From Brevibacillus reuszeri (GTDB taxonomy: Bacteria > Bacillota > Bacilli > Brevibacillales > Brevibacillaceae): DNA of 64,000 bases. Below, one piece after another: positions 46,002 to 54,485 of this stretch; within the stretch, counting starts at the first letter, position 1, and every line of letters starts with the position of its first letter. Location: contig NZ_BEXF01000010.1 in the NCBI RefSeq assembly GCF_002897295.1, positions 1 to 64,000 of the forward strand. The letters run 5' to 3'. A model generated the notes under the pieces. That model was not told the DNA's origin and made no database searches. It saw nothing but the letters and a program-made list of their open reading frames with translations. A program made the translations under genes and the position numbers.

Positions 46002-46787
46002 TCATTTCTGCCCACTGATGTACGCCGCAAGCTCCGTAAACAAAATCCCATTGTTTGTCTCAGATGGATAAATGGATGTAAGAGCAAGGGGCTCAGCAGG
46101 CTCTTGAGCAAAGGGAGTAATCTGGATTTTTGCCAGCAACTTAGTCCCAAGTTGTTCTGCTAGCCTAGCACCGCCACCTTGTCCGAAGATAAAATGCTTC
46201 TCTCCTGAAGGGGCCTCAAAATAAGACATGTTTTCAACTACGCCCAAAATGCGATGGTTCGTTTGCAGTGCCATTTTCCCCGCACGAGCTGCGACGTGGC
46301 TTGCGGTATCACTAGGTGTTGTCACGATGAGCTGTGCACACTGCGGAATTTTGTGATGCACACTCAAAGCGACATCGCCAGTTCCTGGTGGCAGATCGAT
46401 AATCATGTAATCAAGCGGAGCCCATTTGACATCGTTAAAAAAGGTCGAAAGCATTTTTCCTAGCATGGGTCCTCGCCACATGACTGGATTGTTATCTGGG
46501 ACAAAAAACCCTGTTGACATGACCTGTAACCCGCAATGCTCAATCGGATGCATTTGATTCTGTTCTTTTCGCAGCTCTTCTTTGATCCCCAGCATGCTTG
46601 GAATGCTGAAACCATAAATATCGGCATCCATAATTCCGACCCGTTTGCCTAACCTCTGCAGCGCTGCGGCTACATTTACCGTAACAGTAGATTTGCCTAC
46701 GCCTCCCTTGCCGCTTGCGATCGCGATAAATGTGACGCTGGATTCTGGAGAGGTGAGGGAAAAATCGTTCATTTGCTTCACCGCCAT
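46002..46787 (-). CDS. Mrp/NBP35-family P-loop ATPase, short form
   Basis: A 261-residue Mrp/ApbC ATPase implicated in carrying Fe-S clusters. The deviant Walker A ASGKGGVGKSTVTVN lies near residue 25, IMDADIYGFSIP and MIIDLPPGTGDVAL follow, and VVENMSYF carries the end of the switch. The N-terminal MIP18/DUF59 domain of the usual Bacillus SalA/Mrp (about 350 residues) is absent, as is the paired CxxC. The start ATG has a weak ribosome site; an ATG at 46772 is an alternative. Confidence 0.9.
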   Translation of the reverse strand: MAVKQMNDFSLTSPESSVTFIAIASGKGGVGKSTVTVNVAAALQRLGKRVGIMDADIYGFSIPSMLGIKEELRKEQNQMHPIEHCGLQVMSTGFFVPDNNPVMWRGPMLGKMLSTFFNDVKWAPLDYMIIDLPPGTGDVALSVHHKIPQCAQLIVTTPSDTASHVAARAGKMALQTNHRILGVVENMSYFEAPSGEKHFIFGQGGGARLAEQLGTKLLAKIQITPFAQEPAEPLALTSIYPSETNNGILFTELAAYISGQK

Positions 46788-46850
46788 TTGTCAAAATGAA
46801 AAACCACTCCACTCGATCCCGAAGTGAAGTGGATAAGAGAATCAATAGCT

Positions 46851-48215
46851 TTACTTGTTTGGATCAATATTGTGATTATGACGGAACAGATTAGTCGGAT
46901 CATATTTTTGTTTAATAGCGGTCAGTCTCTTAACGTTTTCACCATATGTATCTATGGTCAATTGCTCGTTCGCTGGTGCGGTATTCAAATATGATGTCTT
47001 GCGCAGCGAGTAAGGCAGCAGCGCCTGATAAATGGATTCGACCCACCCTTTGCTTTCCTTCTCATCCTCTGACGTGAAGTCGATATCGAAGCAGAGCAGG
47101 AACCCGGCATCTCGAACAGCAAAAGCTGTTGCGTCAGAAGGCACGCGATTCATCTGACCATGGCACTCCCAGAATTGGAATAATGCAGACGCACGTGGTG
47201 CTTTCTTGAATTTGTCCACCAGAATATCGATCTCCGTATCGCCAAGCTCTTTCACATAAAGTGACGTTCCATAAACAGGCACATCCTTTGGAGCCGCTAA
47301 GTCGAATCTGCTTTGCAGCTCTGTGTATTTGACGACACCTGAATTGTCTGAGATCGGGCGAGCCAATTCACGCAACGGTTGGATGGCTTTTTCACCGTCT
47401 TCTTTGTTCCCTGCATACAAACCAGCTATGATGATTACTTTTTTATTGTGCAAAGATTCCGGCACACCTGGAGCAGCAGGCATTTGAAGGGTAAGCATGT
47501 TAAACGTTACTTCGTCCGGAGCTACGCGCACAAACGCTTGGGCATTTTTGAAAACTTGTTTGGCATCCTCAAAATCATACATGACGTCGACCGACAATAC
47601 TTCAGGTCCGATCGGATACAGCTTGAATTCGAAGGAAGTAACGACCCCAAAATTGCCTCCCCCGCCGCGAATCGCCCAGTAAAGATCGGGGTTTTCCTGG
47701 TCGCTGACCTTGATCAATTCTCCGTCAGCTGTAACCATGTTCACGGAAACGATGTTGTCGCTCGTAACGCCGTATTTCCCTCTGAGGTAGCCGATTCCAC
47801 CACATAAGGCGAGTCCAGCAACGCCTGTCTCTGTAACGGTTCCTGTTGGTGTAGCCAACCCGAATTTTTGCGTCTCGGCATCAAGATCGCCCAAGGTCAC
47901 TCCGGGCTCTACCACCGCCACCATTCGCTCTGTATCAACGGAGACTTTGCGCATATCGGAAAAATCGATCATGAGCGCCTGATCGCTAACCGCCGTCCCC
48001 GCCACATGATGTCCACCGCCTCTGATCGAAACAGCGATGTTATGCTCTTTTGCAAATCGAACGGCAGCAACCGCATCAGTAGCATCCTTGCATACCAGGA
48101 TCGCAGCCGGGTATTTATCGATAGAAGTGTTCCAGACCTTCCGTCTTTCGTTGTACCCTTCATCCTCAGGCAAAATAAGGCGGCCTACTATAGAAGCTTT
48201 TAGCTGTTCAAACAT
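46851..48215 (-). CDS. FAD-linked oxidoreductase of the berberine-bridge/PCMH family
   Basis: A 454-residue flavin oxidase. The FAD-binding PCMH domain reads AVSIRGGGHHVAGT (His69/70 likely linked to FAD), followed by GTVTETGVAGLALCGGIGYL and YGVTSDNIVSVN. The C-terminal BBE motif YDPTNLFRHNHNI is intact. The substrate (sugar, alcohol or secondary metabolite) is not evident. The start is placed at 48215, eight bases after AAGGAGG; an in-frame start at 48245 lacks a site. A weak CCACT repeat hairpin follows the stop. Confidence 0.9.
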   Translation of the reverse strand: MFEQLKASIVGRLILPEDEGYNERRKVWNTSIDKYPAAILVCKDATDAVAAVRFAKEHNIAVSIRGGGHHVAGTAVSDQALMIDFSDMRKVSVDTERMVAVVEPGVTLGDLDAETQKFGLATPTGTVTETGVAGLALCGGIGYLRGKYGVTSDNIVSVNMVTADGELIKVSDQENPDLYWAIRGGGGNFGVVTSFEFKLYPIGPEVLSVDVMYDFEDAKQVFKNAQAFVRVAPDEVTFNMLTLQMPAAPGVPESLHNKKVIIIAGLYAGNKEDGEKAIQPLRELARPISDNSGVVKYTELQSRFDLAAPKDVPVYGTSLYVKELGDTEIDILVDKFKKAPRASALFQFWECHGQMNRVPSDATAFAVRDAGFLLCFDIDFTSEDEKESKGWVESIYQALLPYSLRKTSYLNTAPANEQLTIDTYGENVKRLTAIKQKYDPTNLFRHNHNIDPNK

Positions 48216-48470
48216 ATGCATATCCTCCTTGGGTATTTTCGTCAATTAAAATGGTAAAACGGTGAAACTGAAATCATTGTAAAATACTTCCGATACTTTT
48301 TCAACATATTCTTATAGTATGTATCGTATTAAGATCATCAAAAAATCAGTTCACTTGCCTATACACCAACAAAAATCATTCTATTCAGAACTGTAAAGCC
48401 GTGAAACAACAGCATATAAACATAATTTAATATCAATAAATGTATAAAAAATAGTGCAATAACTTAATTG
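48216..48470. other. AT-rich gene-free stretch
   Basis: About 255 bases very rich in A+T lie between the FAD oxidase and the terminator of the GNAT gene. I see no ORF or structured element; the promoter of the oxidase gene should lie in its right part. Confidence 0.4.
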
Positions 48471-48473
48471 CAT

Positions 48474-48507
48474 AAAAAAAGCCTCACTTTGATCAAAGTG
48501 AGGTTTT
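48474..48507 (-). terminator. GNAT gene terminator
   Basis: A perfect 22-base palindrome, CCTCACTTTGA plus TCAAAGTGAGG, is followed on the minus strand by CTTTTTTTATG, just past the stop at 48521. Confidence 0.85.
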
Positions 48508-48520
48508 GATGACACACCAA

Positions 48521-49405
48521 TTAACTATGTGAGGTTAACGGGAACATAAAGTTGCCCTTTAGTAATGGCTTTTTGCTTAAAACGAATAAAGCATCATCAT
48601 CCGTTGGCGTGATGGTTGCTGTCATGCCCTCGATTTTAGAATCTGGTGTAAAGGAAAATACCACTTTTTTCGTTGTTTGCTTCACAATACTTGCTATTAC
48701 AGCTTCAACATTTGGTGCTTGCAACGAAATGATATCGAAAATACGCACAATATCTTCTTCTTTCTCCATAAGCACTATCGTTTCTAAATCTTCCACATAG
48801 AAAATGGCTTCCTGAAATACTAATGTGAAATAAAACAGCAACAAGCTTTCATTTTGCTCGACATCTAAAACCTTTGAGTTTACATGACGATTTTTCGCAA
48901 ATTTTTCAAGTAACGCAAGATCTTTTTCAATCGTAAGCTGCTTTACTTTTGCTTCTGTATTCATTTGAATCGAGCTGTTTACCAGGTCTACGCTAAACTC
49001 ACTTTCATCTAGTCGTGTAAAGCCAAACCTCGGGTAAAAATCCAAAACCGTTTCATTCGCAAAAAGATACATGAAATCACAATTTTTTTCATGTTCCCTC
49101 AGAATGTGCTGCATTAATTTCTTCGCCAAGCCTTGATTGCGATAATTTTCATCTGTCATGACTGTACCAACCTGAATCGCTTTATGTGTTTCACCATTGA
49201 TAACTACCGACATTTTAGTGACCGAGGCATTTGCGATCACCTTGCCTTTATCAACAAAGGAATACGGAATATAACTGTCATTCCAATACCCTTTGTCATA
49301 CCAGCCTCGAAAATCCAATTTGAAGGTTTTCATTGCTAAGGAATTAAAGCTCTCCTTCAAGCTTTCGTTATTGCGATAATCACTTACTAATTCATATTTT
49401 TGCAT
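48521..49405 (-). CDS. GNAT-family N-acetyltransferase
   Basis: A 294-residue acetyltransferase. The acetyl-CoA site is in VMTDENYRNQGLAKKLM (RxxGLA, about residues 80-95), followed by FLYPRFGF-like FYPRFGFTRL. The second half is a sterol-carrier-like or regulatory extension of the type seen in two-domain GNAT proteins. The acceptor is unknown; relatives include drug-modifying and protein N-acetyltransferases. The gene is clearly more A+T-rich than its neighbours, which suggests transfer, and it sits behind an attenuator-like leader (49476-49639). RBS ATGGAGGG. Confidence 0.85.
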   Translation of the reverse strand: MQKYELVSDYRNNESLKESFNSLAMKTFKLDFRGWYDKGYWNDSYIPYSFVDKGKVIANASVTKMSVVINGETHKAIQVGTVMTDENYRNQGLAKKLMQHILREHEKNCDFMYLFANETVLDFYPRFGFTRLDESEFSVDLVNSSIQMNTEAKVKQLTIEKDLALLEKFAKNRHVNSKVLDVEQNESLLLFYFTLVFQEAIFYVEDLETIVLMEKEEDIVRIFDIISLQAPNVEAVIASIVKQTTKKVVFSFTPDSKIEGMTATITPTDDDALFVLSKKPLLKGNFMFPLTSHS

Positions 49406-49475
49406 CTAGATTCCCTCCATTTATGTTTTAAACACTCTCGTACATGGCATGTATATTTATCAGATGATCACCTCC

Positions 49476-49520
49476 TAAAAACAGAAAAAGACTTCATGAG
49501 AATAAACTCATAAAGTCTTT
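49476..49520 (-). terminator. Terminator-like hairpin in the GNAT leader (possible attenuator)
   Basis: On the minus strand AAAGACTTTATGAG pairs with CTCATGAAGTCTTT (14 bp, one G-U) around a six-base loop, followed by TTCTGTTTTT. It lies 70-110 bases upstream of the GNAT start and downstream of the only good promoter, so it would block the gene unless read through. It is followed immediately by AGGAGGTGATC, which has no nearby ATG. Confidence 0.75.
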
Positions 49521-49585
49521 GTATAAGCAAAAATAATGTGAACCAGCAAAAAGCAAGCGCCTGCCTTTGTCCTGATTACAACCAT
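49508..49585 (-). CDS. Possible leader peptide of the GNAT gene
   Basis: A 25-codon frame, MVVIRTKAGACF followed by a hydrophobic tail, whose stop codon falls inside the 5' arm of the terminator hairpin. That geometry is what translational/ribosome-mediated attenuation requires. No strong ribosome site precedes it (AGAAAATAA), so it could be chance. Confidence 0.35.
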   Translation of the reverse strand: MVVIRTKAGACFLLVHIIFAYTKTL

Positions 49586-49611
49586 TTATTTTCTGCTTAT
49601 ATAGATTAGAC

Positions 49612-49639
49612 ATTATATCGCTTCTCTTCATTATCGCAA
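49612..49639 (-). promoter_or_regulatory. Promoter of the GNAT leader
   Basis: Minus-strand TTGCGA and a perfect TATAAT are separated by 16 bases. The predicted start, near 49605, gives a leader of about 200 bases before the GNAT ATG. Confidence 0.75.
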
Positions 49640-49813
49640 AAGGGCATATCAAACAAACCGATCCATGAATGATAGAATAGCCCTCCTATTAAATTCATTC
49701 GAATTTAATTTGCGATAATAAGCTTAAGCATAAAATCTAATCTCCCATCTGTTTTTAAGATTGAAGGTATCGTATCACCTTTTTTTGACTTTTGTCTACA
49801 ATTACTTTCATGA

Positions 49814-50305
49814 CTATGAAAAACGCCTGATAGTGATTGCTTTTCTCTGAACAAATCTTGCAAACAAGTATCGAACAATCGGTCCTACTATGAGAAGCTG
49901 CAGAGGAAAAGCAAAAACAAAGTTTTTACAAACCATAGAAAAGTAACTCGCGAGTAAGGATTCACCATCTATGCTGTGAAAATAGTAGGCAGTTCCCAAG
50001 CCGTAAAGAGACATGAAAAGAACCATTCCACACACCATAAAAAATGCCATGGACAAAATCACAAGTCCTTTCTTTGACTTGTCATATGGCAGTGCAAAAG
50101 CTATTTTCTTTGCGATTGGACCGACGATGAATGATTCCAGTAAAAAAGCGATCATAAATACCTGAATAAACTGGATGAGTAATTCTTTTAGCGAAATCAT
50201 ACCGAGCAATCCATTCGTCCATAAATGATAGGAGGTCATAAATAAAACCATCCCAAAGCACATCATCAGCCCAAAATAAACACTTTCTTTCTTCGTTGTT
50301 GGCAA
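49814..50305 (-). CDS. DUF2798 membrane protein (two repeats)
   Basis: A 163-residue protein with four hydrophobic helices arranged as two similar halves (GLMMCFGMVLFMTSYHLWTNG and AFFMVCGMVLFMSLYGLGTA), each ending in FIVGPIAKK/LIVGPIVRY. This is the DUF2798 pattern of unknown function. The start is TTG at 50305, with AAGGG upstream. The gene is A+T-rich like the GNAT gene next to it. A TTAAATTC/GAATTTAA hairpin at 49687-49706 lies about 110 bases past its stop. Confidence 0.82.
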   Translation of the reverse strand: MPTTKKESVYFGLMMCFGMVLFMTSYHLWTNGLLGMISLKELLIQFIQVFMIAFLLESFIVGPIAKKIAFALPYDKSKKGLVILSMAFFMVCGMVLFMSLYGLGTAYYFHSIDGESLLASYFSMVCKNFVFAFPLQLLIVGPIVRYLFARFVQRKAITIRRFS

Positions 50306-50415
50306 TTTCCATCATCCCTTCTTTATTACGCTCTTAATCATAAGGATTGGGGGATGGTCTTCATAAGTGAACAGTTTGTGAATATTTGGGCCCAATGAAA
50401 CGATAGTAGCGTCTT

Positions 50416-50547
50416 TTACTCCGCAAATAAACGATCTACCTCCTCCTTGCAACAACACGAGCATTGGAGCAAGCCAGGGGCACTCTCATCCGAAATGACG
50501 ATTTCTTCTACATAGCCACACCATTGACAAATGAACAGCTCGTTCAT
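50416..50547 (-). CDS. Tiny Cys-rich (zinc-ribbon-like) protein
   Basis: A 43-residue protein MNELFICQWCGYVEEIV..., with a CxxC near the N-terminus and a CSCCC cluster near the C-terminus, giving enough ligands for one zinc. The ATG at 50547 is preceded by a run of nine Gs (plus-strand C9 at 50552-50560) that must act as the ribosome site. No family recognised; similar short zinc-ribbon ORFs are common in Brevibacillus/Paenibacillus. Confidence 0.65.
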   Translation of the reverse strand: MNELFICQWCGYVEEIVISDESAPGLLQCSCCCKEEVDRLFAE

Positions 50548-50741
50548 GATTCCCCCCCCCAATCTGTTTGTGCTTGTCCTCTCATTATTTCCTTGCCTAA
50601 TCGTTTTAGCCCAACGCAAAAAGGCACTTCTCACGATCGAATCGAACGTGAGAAATGCCAGAGAAAAGCAGAAAAGAAAACATCCGCAAAATCCTTGGAT
50701 TTTTGTATCTCCCAAGGAACCTGTTCCCAATTATGTAGTTT

Positions 50742-51269
50742 TCACCCTTGTCCAGTAGATTTATTTTGCTCACTTTCGATATTTTTGGGAGCGGCATGTG
50801 TTTTTTCGTGCTGCAAAAGCCATTCCTTTCTCCACAATCCACCCGCATAGCCAGTTAAGCTGCCATTTGCTCCGACGATTCGATGACAAGGAATGACGAT
50901 GCTCAAGCGATTTTTGCCATTCGCATTGCCAACTGCCCGCACTGCTTTTTCATTACCGATAGTCTGGGCAATCGCCGAATATGAGGTCGTCGCTCCATAC
51001 GGTATCGTCTCTAAAATATTCCAAACGCTTTTTTGAAAGCTTGTCCCCGCCATTGAGATCGGAAATGAAAATTCGCTTCGTAACCCCTGGAAATATTCGT
51101 CGAGCTGCCTGTAGCAGTCCCATAATACTTGCGGTATCTCCTCCTTGTTCTCCGCAGGTAGGGGCACTTCTCTTTCTGCAAACATGATCGAGTGAATGGC
51201 CTCTTCTGTCCCGATGATCTCCAGCACCCCGATTGGCGATGGGTAGTCCAGTTTATGTAATGTCTTCAT
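50742..51269 (-). CDS. ogt: Methylated-DNA-protein-cysteine methyltransferase (Ogt/AdaB)
   Basis: A suicide repair protein that takes the alkyl group from O6-alkylguanine. The 175-residue product has the HTH FQKSVWNILETIPYGATTSY, the arginine finger in AVRAVGNANGKN and the acceptor PCHRIVGANGSLTGYAGG. The start is at 51269, with ATGGAGG upstream, and overlaps the end of alkA by 17 bases. It is the third gene of adaA-alkA-ogt. The tail after residue 155 is longer than usual and charged. Confidence 0.95.
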   Translation of the reverse strand: MKTLHKLDYPSPIGVLEIIGTEEAIHSIMFAEREVPLPAENKEEIPQVLWDCYRQLDEYFQGLRSEFSFPISMAGTSFQKSVWNILETIPYGATTSYSAIAQTIGNEKAVRAVGNANGKNRLSIVIPCHRIVGANGSLTGYAGGLWRKEWLLQHEKTHAAPKNIESEQNKSTGQG

Positions 51270-52179
51270 ACAGTGACCTCCATAAATAAAACGTAGCATA
51301 TGCTTCCCAGCCCTTCCATTTCAGGGCCATCTGCCTGATTTGTGCAAGCGACGGTTTTTCCTGCCAGCCAAGCTGGATTTTCAGCGCGTTATGCAAGCCT
51401 ACATCGGCAATCGGAAAAGCAGAAGCCTGCTGCAAGCATTTCATCATGACGTAGTCGGCCGTCCATGCCCCCACACCTCTAATGGATGTGAGGGCTGCAT
51501 GCATCTGCCCTGGCTCTTGCATGGCAAGCAGTTTTTCTTTTGTCAGTTCGGTTGACGCCATTTTTTGAGCAATTCCAATCACGTACTCCGCTTTTCTGGT
51601 GGTAAATTGAAGTGCTCGCAGGTCATCTACCTGTAGGGAAGCTACAGTCTGAAACGTTGGGTAGAGCCAATACGCTTCTCCTGCGTACATTACCTTCTCG
51701 CCAAACTGCTCGACAAAGCGTTTTTTCATTGTATAGGCAAAGCTGAGCGTAATTTGCTGACCAATGATCGCCCACGTCAGTGCTTCAAACAAATCCGGGA
51801 TGCCAACAATCCGCAAGCCGTAGTAGCGTTCTACAAGCGGCCGCATAATCTCATCCTGCTTTACCTGTTCATAAAAAGGCGTCAAATCACGCTTCCAATC
51901 AAATAATTGCTCCAGGTAGATCATCACTTCCTGGCGTATCTTATCGGAAGGTGTCCCAACGAGAAATTCAATTCGCAGCATTTGGCTCTTTCGAGGACTT
52001 TGGGCCGTAGCTGCGCTTATCTTGAGCAGCAAAGCCTCCCCCTGCACCATCCATGCTTTATACAAGCAGCCATTCTCGATGCGATGCAATACCTCATGGT
52101 CGGATCTCCCCAAAAAGCTCAAGCATTCATAGAAAGAAAAACAATCGGGTACTGCGATTTCCATCGTTTCCACAGGCAT
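51253..52179 (-). CDS. alkA: DNA-3-methyladenine glycosylase II (AlkA)
   Basis: A base-excision glycosylase for alkylated purines. The 308-residue protein has an N-terminal AlkA-like beta domain and the HhH-GPD core: AIIGQQITLSFAYTMKKRFV, LTSIRGVGAWTADYVMMKCL and the catalytic Asp in AFPIADVGLHNAL. It begins 15 bases after adaA and overlaps ogt, so the three form the adaptive-response operon. Confidence 0.94.
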   Translation of the reverse strand: MPVETMEIAVPDCFSFYECLSFLGRSDHEVLHRIENGCLYKAWMVQGEALLLKISAATAQSPRKSQMLRIEFLVGTPSDKIRQEVMIYLEQLFDWKRDLTPFYEQVKQDEIMRPLVERYYGLRIVGIPDLFEALTWAIIGQQITLSFAYTMKKRFVEQFGEKVMYAGEAYWLYPTFQTVASLQVDDLRALQFTTRKAEYVIGIAQKMASTELTKEKLLAMQEPGQMHAALTSIRGVGAWTADYVMMKCLQQASAFPIADVGLHNALKIQLGWQEKPSLAQIRQMALKWKGWEAYATFYLWRSLYEDIT

Positions 52180-52194
52180 CAGCTTGCCTCCTTC

Positions 52195-52752
52195 CTACTT
52201 TGCCTTTTTGCGATATTCTCCCGGGGAGCACAGCTTTCCTTTGCGAAATGCCTGATAAAAATGCGATGGACTCTGAAATCCTACCTCATAGCATATTTCC
52301 AAGTTCGATAAGTCGGTTGTATGAATCAGATGAGCCGCTTTATCTACGCGAATTTTCTCCAAATAAGAGCGAGGCGTCACCGATGTATGCTGCTTAAATA
52401 ATCGATCCAGGTAAAAGGTACTCATGCCTACATGCCTCGCAATATCATCAAGTACGACTTTTTGCTTGTAGGAGTCAATCAAAAATGTCTTCACACTTTG
52501 GACAACGCTCAACTGCGGTGTCTGATTTAAATCAGGCTGACATCTTTTGCACGCGCGATAGCCTGCCGCTTCTACTTCCTTTTTATCTACGTAGAATAGG
52601 ACGTTTTCTTTCTTTGGCTTGCGGGATCGACATGAAGGCCGACAGTAGATTTTGGTTGTTTTGACCGCCGTGAGGAATACGTCATCGTATGCACGGTCAC
52701 ATGCAAGAATGATCTCCCATTTTTCATCAAAGGTCAGCTGGAGCTGCTCCAT
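52195..52752 (-). CDS. adaA: Methylphosphotriester-DNA methyltransferase/activator AdaA
   Basis: AdaA takes methyl groups from DNA phosphotriesters on a zinc-bound cysteine and then activates the ada operon. The 185-residue protein has the Ada zinc domain (acceptor Cys in YCRPSCRSRKP and the pair in ACKRCQPD) and an AraC-type double HTH (DDIARHVGMSTFYLDRLFK, ICYEVGFQSPSHFYQAFRK). The start is at 52752, with GGGAGGGG upstream. It lacks the Ogt domain of E. coli Ada, which is encoded separately two genes on. Confidence 0.96.
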   Translation of the reverse strand: MEQLQLTFDEKWEIILACDRAYDDVFLTAVKTTKIYCRPSCRSRKPKKENVLFYVDKKEVEAAGYRACKRCQPDLNQTPQLSVVQSVKTFLIDSYKQKVVLDDIARHVGMSTFYLDRLFKQHTSVTPRSYLEKIRVDKAAHLIHTTDLSNLEICYEVGFQSPSHFYQAFRKGKLCSPGEYRKKAK

Positions 52753-52895
52753 TCTCTTCCCCTCCCGTCCTGTTTTGTCTCCCACTTTACCAAGAATCGA
52801 TCACAGATTCATCTTCATTCTTGCTATTATGGTCTGCCAATCTGAAAAAGCCACCTTGTAAAAAGGCAGCTAGCGAGTGAGTCCGGTTTGTTTAA

Positions 52896-53420
52896 TTATG
52901 CTTGTGCCGATAAATATCTTTCTTGCAGCACTTGGACATGATGCTTTTCGTGACCTGCGAGGACATAAGCCAACGCTCTGGCAGACAGCACGCCATTATT
53001 CACATTTCCTGTTCGCGTCCAGGCCTCCTCCGGCACACCACGTAACAAGGTAAGCGTGGCTTGACGCACGGATGTAAACTCTTCCAGCAAATCAGTCATG
53101 CTGCGTGCATGAAAACAGCCTGTTCGCACGAAGGCTTCTTCATCAAAACCGGCCAAAGGCGTTTGGTCGCCGCGAGCGACACGCAGTAAACGATAGCACA
53201 TGATCCGCTCCGTTTCGCTGATATGCCCCAAAACTTCTTTGACTGACCATTTGCCTGGTGCATAGCGGTAATCCGTCTGCGCATCGTCAAGGGAGGATAA
53301 CAGAGCGACTGTATTTTTCAATTGCTCTACCAGGATCGCAAACAAATCGCCTTCTGTTACCTTGTCAATATAAAGCGAATAATAGCTTCCGTGTTCATCG
53401 GGAGTAGGTCTACTGAGCAT
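52896..53420 (-). CDS. DinB-family putative metal-dependent protein
   Basis: A 174-residue four-helix DinB/YfiT-like protein. Candidate metal-binding histidines lie in KEVLGHISETERI and in the C-terminal AGHEKHHVQVLQERYL, the usual three-His pattern. Members include bacillithiol transferases and proteins induced by DNA damage; substrate unknown. RBS AGGAGG. Monocistronic, upstream of the adaA operon but separated from it by about 140 bases. Confidence 0.88.
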   Translation of the reverse strand: MLSRPTPDEHGSYYSLYIDKVTEGDLFAILVEQLKNTVALLSSLDDAQTDYRYAPGKWSVKEVLGHISETERIMCYRLLRVARGDQTPLAGFDEEAFVRTGCFHARSMTDLLEEFTSVRQATLTLLRGVPEEAWTRTGNVNNGVLSARALAYVLAGHEKHHVQVLQERYLSAQA

Positions 53421-53566
53421 GATGTCATCCTCCTTGGTTTTGTACTACAAGATTATACCATTTCAGGTGGTAGAGTCATCTATATAAGTTGAAAAGTCTA
53501 AATAATTCAATTATGATAAAGGAAGTCTTTTAATAAAAATATTTTGATCGGAAGGGTGCGCTCGTC

Positions 53567-54469
53567 ATGAAAAAAGCACTGGTGCTTGGCGGTACACAAT
53601 TTTTCGGAAAACGACTGGTACAAAATTTATTGGATGCGGATTATGAAGTGACGATTGCGACGCGTGGAAAAACGCCTGACTCCTTTGGTGAGCAGGTTCA
53701 TCGACTTCAGCTTGACCGCGAAGACAAACAAACCTTGCAAGCGGCCTTTTCTTCGACAGATACATACTGGGACTTCGTGTTTGACCAAACGTGCTATTCG
53801 CCAATTGAGGTTGCGGATGTAATCGAGGTGCTCAGTGACAGAGTCGGACACTATGTATTCACCTCTACGATGGCGGTATACGACTACGGAGTAAATAAGC
53901 TGGAAACGAATTATGATCCATATACTTATCCGATCCTGCTGCGCTCACGCAAAGATTACACAGGTATGTCAGGGTATCGCGAAGCAAAACGCCAGGCAGA
54001 GGCCGTCTTGTTCCAAACAGCATCGTTTTCCGCTACAACAGTGCGCTTTCCCCTCGTAATCGGGCCAGATGACTATACAGGCCGCTTTCAGTTCCATGTA
54101 CGCCGGGTCATGAATGGAGAACCAATCGGACACTCCAATCCCAAGGATCGCCTCAGCTTTATTACTTCTGAGGATGCTGGCCGTTTCTTGCATTTTGCTG
54201 CAAAAGAAAAACTAGTTGGCCCATACAATGCGGGATCATCAGGCGATTTGTCCGTACAGGAGCTGCTCAATCGCATGGGTGAGGCTGCACATGCTATTAA
54301 AAGCACTACCATCGTAGAGCCGAACGATCCCCAATCTCGCTCTCCCTATGACGTTGGCGGTTCTCTCTCCATGCTGATGACAAAAGCGACTGCCGCTGGC
54401 TTCTCCTTTAAGGACATGAACATAGCGCTTGATGAATGCATTGATTATTATTTAGATCAAAACCAGTAG
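53567..54469 (+). CDS. NAD-dependent epimerase/dehydratase-like SDR protein
   Basis: A 300-residue extended SDR with the NAD loop ALVLGGTQFFGKRLV (GGTxFFG variant), DFVFDQTCYSP, YVFTSTMAVYD, the YREAKRQAEAVL catalytic YxxxK and FPLVIGPDDYTGRFQ. It resembles plant/cyanobacterial RNA-binding CSP41-like and bacterial reductase SDRs. Substrate unknown. RBS GGAAGG; a strong terminator follows. Confidence 0.88.
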   Translation: MKKALVLGGTQFFGKRLVQNLLDADYEVTIATRGKTPDSFGEQVHRLQLDREDKQTLQAAFSSTDTYWDFVFDQTCYSPIEVADVIEVLSDRVGHYVFTSTMAVYDYGVNKLETNYDPYTYPILLRSRKDYTGMSGYREAKRQAEAVLFQTASFSATTVRFPLVIGPDDYTGRFQFHVRRVMNGEPIGHSNPKDRLSFITSEDAGRFLHFAAKEKLVGPYNAGSSGDLSVQELLNRMGEAAHAIKSTTIVEPNDPQSRSPYDVGGSLSMLMTKATAAGFSFKDMNIALDECIDYYLDQNQ

Positions 54470-54485
54470 AACGAGGTCAAGCAAA

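Noticed and set aside
45761..46018. Plus-strand 85-codon frame across the DUF1450 gene
   Set aside because: It runs through the terminator at 45940-45976 and does not match the family sequence.
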